Shown here piece after piece: positions 29,919 to 33,214 of a stretch of DNA of 33,214 nucleotides (within the stretch, counting starts at the first letter, position 1; each line of letters starts with the position of its first letter). The notes under the pieces were generated by a model. The model made no database searches. It was not told the origin of the DNA and worked only from the letters and a program-made list of their open reading frames with translations. The stretch comes from Deltaproteobacteria bacterium (GTDB lineage Bacteria; Desulfobacterota; Dissulfuribacteria; Dissulfuribacterales; UBA3076). The stretch covers positions 1-33,214 of the forward strand of contig JAJSZR010000009.1 in assembly GCA_030262715.1 (NCBI GenBank). Reading direction: 5' to 3'. The position numbers and the translations under genes were made by a program.

Positions 29919-30040
29919 CTAGTGATAAAGGACGTCCCCTATACAAAGCCCGCGAGAAGCGAAAGCAGCAACAACTACACTAGCATCTAAGACAATCTTC
30001 ATGAAGTTGCTTTAAAGACATCCTCATCTGTTAAAAAACC
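29919..30040 (-). pseudogene. Remnant of a PIN-family toxin and its antitoxin end
   Basis: From an ATG at 30002 the minus strand reads MKIVLDASVVVAAFASRGLC, then IGDVLYH and a stop at 29919. This is the first strand and helix of the 'putative toxin, PIN family' group (usual form MKIVLDTNVLVAAF-x-TRGLC), with the first catalytic aspartate D6; everything after residue ~27 is gone. Just upstream, overlapping by 4 bp (TCATGA), is TDEDVFKATS and stop, which looks like the C-terminus of the partner antitoxin; its frame is closed by a TAA about 14 codons back. The remnant ends at the left flank of the RAYT gene. Confidence 0.55.
29927..29941 (-). repeat. RAYT-linked motif, copy at the intact gene
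   Basis: On the minus strand the motif is TAGGGGACGTCCTTT, 50 nt upstream of the transposase start. A near copy, TAGGGGACGCCGTTT, lies 45 nt upstream of the start of the decayed RAYT (30941-30955). It may be the left end of the element or the site the transposase recognises. Confidence 0.55.
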
Positions 30041-30188
30041 TTATTATATTTTACATCCAACGCCAGGGATAAGCCGACGCTGACACTGCGGGACAGCCAA
30101 CTTTGGAATGCTACTGAACTTTATGCAGGGCACTGACTTTGAAGAATCGCCGAGCTATCTGCGGTCAGGTTACCCTATTTTAGACCTT
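30041..30188. other. Gap between the PIN remnant and the lipoprotein gene
   Basis: About 150 bp in which I see no gene and no convincing terminator. It may hold decayed antitoxin sequence, but no frame is long enough to support that. Confidence 0.4.
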
Positions 30189-30716
30189 TTATTTTGGTGA
30201 AGCCTTTATTAAATGAACGTCGTCAATCCAAACGGTTCCTTTTCCATTGACAACAAGGTTAATCTTTACATTGTCAGGATTTTCACTTTTCTTTAGAAAA
30301 AAAGGTGTCTCTTGCGATGTCCATTCATTGCTTCCTGATAGCGGAGATTGAAGAGCACGAGAGAAAAATTCCCCTTTTCCAGGAAAGTGGCACCACATTT
30401 CAATATATGCTTGTCCTTCAATGCCTTCAGTACGAAGTTTGGCTTGATAAATCAGTCGTGCATTTTCGATATCAATATCTCCGGTTTCATAGAGTCTCAC
30501 TGTGGTGGGCTTACTCGCAGTAATTCGCAATGAGCCATTTCCATCACTTGTTATCTCTCTGTCCATTTGAACACCAGATTTAGTAATAATTCCTTCCAAG
30601 CTGTCAATAGGATAATGTTTTACCTCTGTAGTCTCGACCGACTTTGTGGAGCAAGCAGCTACAAAGACCATAAATAAACATGCGAAATATAAAACTGATC
30701 TTTTTATGGTAGGCAT
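30189..30716 (-). CDS. Predicted lipoprotein of unknown function
   Basis: A 175-residue exported lipoprotein. The signal MPTIKRSVLYFACLFMVF ends in the lipobox VAAC with the lipidated cysteine C22. The mature part is a single beta-rich domain (GNGSLRITASKPTTVRLYE, ARLIYQAKLRTEGIEGQAYI, WIDDVHLIK), whose closing strand resembles carbohydrate-binding jelly-roll modules; that is a fold impression and not a firm match. A strong ribosome binding site (AAGGAGAGG) precedes the ATG at 30716, and it lies in the last bases of the decayed RAYT gene. It has no operon partner. Confidence 0.75.
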   Translation of the reverse strand: MPTIKRSVLYFACLFMVFVAACSTKSVETTEVKHYPIDSLEGIITKSGVQMDREITSDGNGSLRITASKPTTVRLYETGDIDIENARLIYQAKLRTEGIEGQAYIEMWCHFPGKGEFFSRALQSPLSGSNEWTSQETPFFLKKSENPDNVKINLVVNGKGTVWIDDVHLIKASPK

Positions 30717-30729
30717 CTTTTCCTCTCCT

Positions 30730-30896
30730 TAGCACCCATGCATACAATATTAAGTCACCGTCTTGACATAACTCAGCCAAACGTTGCAGAAAATCTGTCC
30801 GGTCCCCTTTGTTCCGGAAGATCTTTGTCCCTTCAACCCACGCCTCATCACGTGATGAAGTGTTCCGGAGGCATCCAGTCTGGCCTATCTTAGCAT
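30730..30896 (-). pseudogene. Decayed N-terminal fragment of a second RAYT transposase
   Basis: The minus strand reads M-L-R-stop-ARLDASGTLHHVMRRGLKG, which matches the start of RAYT proteins (MPR-x-ARLD-x-x-GTLHHV-x-x-RG), with a nonsense codon at the fourth position. The family then continues in a different frame, GTKIFRNKGDRTDFLQRLAE and LCQDGDLILYAWVL, so there is also a frameshift. The fragment stops before the HUH motif and runs into the lipoprotein ribosome binding site. The intact RAYT lies 850 bp away in the same direction, but the sequences differ enough to be separate insertions. Confidence 0.78.
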
Positions 30897-31081
30897 AAAA
30901 ATACCTTATGCCAATTATTCCAGCCGTCAAGTTCATTCAGAAACGGCGTCCCCTAAATCACGTCCGGGACTGTGCGGGGGTGCCGGATAACCGGCATCCC
31001 TACCACGACCCATTCTATGCCTGTTGGCAGGTAATCAGGAACAGAGTACACCCTAAAACAATAAAGAGTATACTTTAAGAA
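30897..31081. other. Gap with hairpin between RAYT remnant and antitoxin
   Basis: The stretch holds the RAYT-linked motif at 30941-30955 and an inverted repeat: GGGTGCCGG (30978-30986), loop ATAA, CCGGCATCCC (30991-31000), a 9-bp stem with one bulge. There is no T-run, so it looks more like a REP hairpin than a terminator. A TTAAGA just before 31082 may serve the antitoxin gene. Confidence 0.6.
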
Positions 31082-31312
31082 GTGATAGAATTGTCTAAAG
31101 TAACTGCCAAATATCAAATCACGATACCTGTAAGGGTTAGAAGGGAAATGGGTATCCTACCTGGAACTGAAGTCGATATCACAAAAGAAGGGCAAAAATA
31201 TGTCCTTATTATTAATCCAATCGAAACGATTAGGAAGAAGTGGTGTGGAAGGTTTAAGGGTATGCCTACAACAATGGAATATATGGATGAAATCAGGGGC
31301 AAAGTAAATTGA
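31082..31312 (+). CDS. AbrB/MazE-type antitoxin (VapB-like)
   Basis: A 76-residue protein with the swapped-hairpin AbrB fold: LSKVTAKYQITIPVRVRREM, then GILPGTEVDITKEG and YVLIINPIE. The C-terminal tail (KWCGRFKGMPTTMEYMDEIR) is the usual toxin-binding part of VapB proteins. It would bind its own promoter and the partner toxin. The start is a GTG at 31082 with a weak ribosome binding site; a TTG at 31091 is an alternative. Its end overlaps the TTG of the truncated toxin gene (TTGA). The protein seems whole, but it has no complete toxin beside it. Confidence 0.85.
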   Translation: MIELSKVTAKYQITIPVRVRREMGILPGTEVDITKEGQKYVLIINPIETIRKKWCGRFKGMPTTMEYMDEIRGKVN

Positions 31313-31440
31313 GAATCTGTGTAGACACGACTATCTTGCTTGATATTTTGAAAGATGAATTCAGAAGTTTTCAGGACAAGCTGTACACCGCTCTCGCAAG
31401 AAGAGAGAATCTGATTGCACCCCCGGTAGTATTCATAGTT
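31309..31440 (+). pseudogene. Truncated VapC-like PIN toxin
   Basis: From a TTG at 31309 the frame gives MRICVDTTILLDILKDEF, then RSFQDKLYTALARRENLIAP and PVVF: the first strand, with the catalytic D6, and the next helices of a PIN RNase. At about 31435-31440 the toxin sequence stops and the end of the convergent histidine kinase gene begins. The frame stays open to 31551, but those residues are antisense to the kinase and do not look like PIN. The other acidic residues of the active site are missing, so the product should be inactive. Confidence 0.75.
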
Positions 31441-33095
31441 CACCTGGCCTTATGTAACGCTTCGCTCAGTTCTTCGATTTTATACGGTTTGGAGACGACA
31501 CTGCTAAAACCGTATTCTCTAAAGTTGGACATTACCGGATCAGTAGAATAACCACTTGAAACAATCGCTTTCGCCTGAGGATTTAGTTCAATAAGCTTTT
31601 CAATCGCTTCCTTACCCCCCATACCACCTGGAACAGTTAGATCCAGTATGACAACATTAAAAGGGAATTGAGATTCTTGAGCTTGTTCATATAATGCTAT
31701 TGCTTCGGCGCCATCTTTGGCGACATCCACCTCATATCCGATATGCTTAAGCATCCTGCTTGCAACATCTCTCACTATTTCCTCATCGTCCATTATGAGA
31801 ACTCTCCCCTTTTCGCCACGGACTATCTCTTTTACATACCTTTCTGTTATGAGTTCTTTTTCGGATGCCGGAAGAAGAATATGAAACGTTGTTCCTATGC
31901 CCAATTCAGATTCTGCAGTAATGTACCCATGGTGTTTCTGGACGATGGAATAGGAAATTGCAAGCCCGAGGCCGCTCCCTTTCTTTCTAGTAGTGAAATA
32001 GGGATCAAATATCTTTTGCAGATACTCCTCAGGTATCCCGATTCCCTGGTCTTGTATCGATATCTTTACATAGTTTTCGCCCTCCAGAGACAGACTTTGT
32101 TTCGTCCTCTCTGTTCCAACAGTCGCTTTTTCAGCTCGCACCTTGATTGTTCCGCCTGTAGGCATAGACTTTACCGCATTGATGACCAAATTATTGATGA
32201 CCTGACTCATCTGTCCCTCATCTATTTCAACCGGCCACAGGTCTTCCGACATGGAAAATTCGCACTGGACATTGGAACCAGTCAGGGCAAAACCGGTCGT
32301 ATCTTTTAACAATTTTGTGACAGAGGCTGTTTTCACAATCGGTTGCCCGCCTTTGGAAAAGGTAAGCAATTGCTGAGTCAGATTCCTTGCCAGAAGGGAT
32401 GCTTTTTCTGCTTCAGTTAATCTTTCACAAATCTTATCTTCCGGATTTGCATACATCTTTGCAAAGGAGATATTACCCAAAATTGCAGTCAGCATATTGT
32501 TGAAGTCGTGAGCAATACCGCCGGCGAGAATACCGATCGATTCAAGTTTCTGGACTTTTAGAAGTTCTCCCAGCATCCGCTTCCTCGCTGTAATATTTCG
32601 TACAATAGCGATGATCTGATCCTCGAGCAGTGGCAATAGTCTTGCTTCATAAAAATTTTCTTGTTCCTGTATTCTTATTGAAAACTCTATACTGACCATC
32701 GAGTTTGTCTCTCGCACCTGATGAATAGCTTCGAGAAACTTGTTACCAACATTCTCAAAAGGTAATTCATGGATTCTTTTGCCAAGCAACTCTTCCACCT
32801 GGAAACATATATCATTTGTCATTCCTCCCCTGTGATCCAGGATGGTGCCCTCATTGTCGAGTCGTAGGAACAGATCCGGGAGTGCCTGAAAAATTGCCCG
32901 CAGTTCCGAATTCGCCTGAAGAAGTTCTTGAGAGCTCAACTCCATTGAGCGTTCAAGCATGTTTCGGTCACTGTCAGATTGCCGATAAGCATCATTAACC
33001 GCTTCAATAAAACCCTGCCACTCTTCGGGGATGGCATCCCGGCCTTTGAAGTACCGCTTAACCTGGCGGTTCAATAAACTGTGTATCTGTTCCAT
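31440..33095 (-). CDS. Soluble PAS hybrid histidine kinase with C-terminal receiver
   Basis: A 551-residue sensor kinase without membrane segments. A helical N-terminus (1-65) leads to a PAS domain (about 66-170, IFQALPDLFLRLDNEGTIL to IIAIVRNITARKR). The dimerisation domain has the phospho-acceptor H196 (GGIAHDFNN). The ATPase domain has the N box (NNLVINAVKSMP), G1 (DQGIGIP), F box (IFDPYFTTRKKG) and G2 (SGLGLAI). The receiver (about 431-548) has D436-D437, phospho-acceptor D485 and K536. This is the 'HDFNN' kinase class common in deltaproteobacteria. No separate response regulator or output gene is in the window. The ATG at 33095 starts it; its stop abuts the truncated VapC. Confidence 0.93.
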   Translation of the reverse strand: MEQIHSLLNRQVKRYFKGRDAIPEEWQGFIEAVNDAYRQSDSDRNMLERSMELSSQELLQANSELRAIFQALPDLFLRLDNEGTILDHRGGMTNDICFQVEELLGKRIHELPFENVGNKFLEAIHQVRETNSMVSIEFSIRIQEQENFYEARLLPLLEDQIIAIVRNITARKRMLGELLKVQKLESIGILAGGIAHDFNNMLTAILGNISFAKMYANPEDKICERLTEAEKASLLARNLTQQLLTFSKGGQPIVKTASVTKLLKDTTGFALTGSNVQCEFSMSEDLWPVEIDEGQMSQVINNLVINAVKSMPTGGTIKVRAEKATVGTERTKQSLSLEGENYVKISIQDQGIGIPEEYLQKIFDPYFTTRKKGSGLGLAISYSIVQKHHGYITAESELGIGTTFHILLPASEKELITERYVKEIVRGEKGRVLIMDDEEIVRDVASRMLKHIGYEVDVAKDGAEAIALYEQAQESQFPFNVVILDLTVPGGMGGKEAIEKLIELNPQAKAIVSSGYSTDPVMSNFREYGFSSVVSKPYKIEELSEALHKAR

Positions 33096-33214
33096 AGGCT
33101 ATCTCTCTGAAAATGTCGTGATGGTCATGGTCTGGTTATGCAGAGCACATTTGGTCACAGGGATAAACGGTGAAATCTCTCCGTAAGAATAAAATCCTGC
33201 CAGAATAGTCCGGT
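33096..33214. other. Region upstream of the histidine kinase
   Basis: The last 119 bp hold no gene I can support. The kinase promoter should be here, but no clear motif was found. Confidence 0.4.

Noticed and set aside
30604-30936. 110-codon minus-strand open frame as a gene
   Set aside because: Its middle part is a frameshifted RAYT fragment and its end overlaps the well-supported lipoprotein gene in another frame.
31441-31551. C-terminal part of the open frame continuing from vapC
   Set aside because: These codons are antisense to the conserved receiver end of the histidine kinase and do not resemble a PIN domain.

Overview
The window looks like a chromosomal contig from a Gram-negative, probably anaerobic bacterium, plausibly of the Desulfobacterota (former Deltaproteobacteria). 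The Gram-negative reading is firm: there is a KDO-pathway gene (kdsB), an outer-membrane beta-barrel, a LolA-like protein, a lipoprotein and an RND exporter. The phylum is an inference from gene content (N-type ATPase, FeoAB, REP-associated transposases) and from the short intergenic repeats. No rRNA or tRNA gene was seen.

Layout. (1) 1-111: trailer end of a CRISPR array with a type I-C style repeat; any cas genes lie outside. (2) 133-6838, all minus strand: kdsB, rsmI, a CDP-alcohol phosphatidyltransferase, ileS and a radical SAM protein, with short tandem repeats at the gene joints that are partly translated. (3) 6938-13581, minus strand: a complete N-ATPase operon in the order atpD-C-Q-R-B-E-F-A-G, with no delta gene, as is normal for this family. 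(4) 13934-15893, plus strand: feoA-feoB ferrous iron uptake. (5) 15924-21157, minus strand: an RND/MMPL transporter, a LolA-like periplasmic protein and a beta-barrel with a proline-rich leader, probably one trans-envelope export system. (6) 21160-22640: a graveyard with two decayed SixA-like phosphatase remnants around a 5'-truncated nucleotidyltransferase and its small partner, plus a hairpin repeat. (7) 22640-27779, plus strand: HlyD-type adaptor, fused double ABC ATPase and two ABC-2 permeases (YbhGFSR-like exporter). (8) 27816-33095: zinc alcohol dehydrogenase, an intact RAYT transposase, a PIN-toxin remnant, a lipoprotein, a decayed RAYT, a VapB-like antitoxin with a truncated VapC, and a soluble PAS hybrid histidine kinase.

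The genes form three working groups: housekeeping and envelope (kdsB to ileS), ion and energy (N-ATPase, Feo), and two multi-gene export machines (RND-LolA-barrel and HlyD-ABC). The accessory right side and the 21-22.6 kb interval hold at least three broken toxin-antitoxin-like modules and two copies of a RAYT element, which points to repeated small insertions and deletions. I did not find a clearly new defence or mobile system. The strongest candidates for a second look are the RND-LolA-barrel trio, the RAYT element sitting in a PIN module, and the dispersed period-7 TTAGC hairpin repeat.
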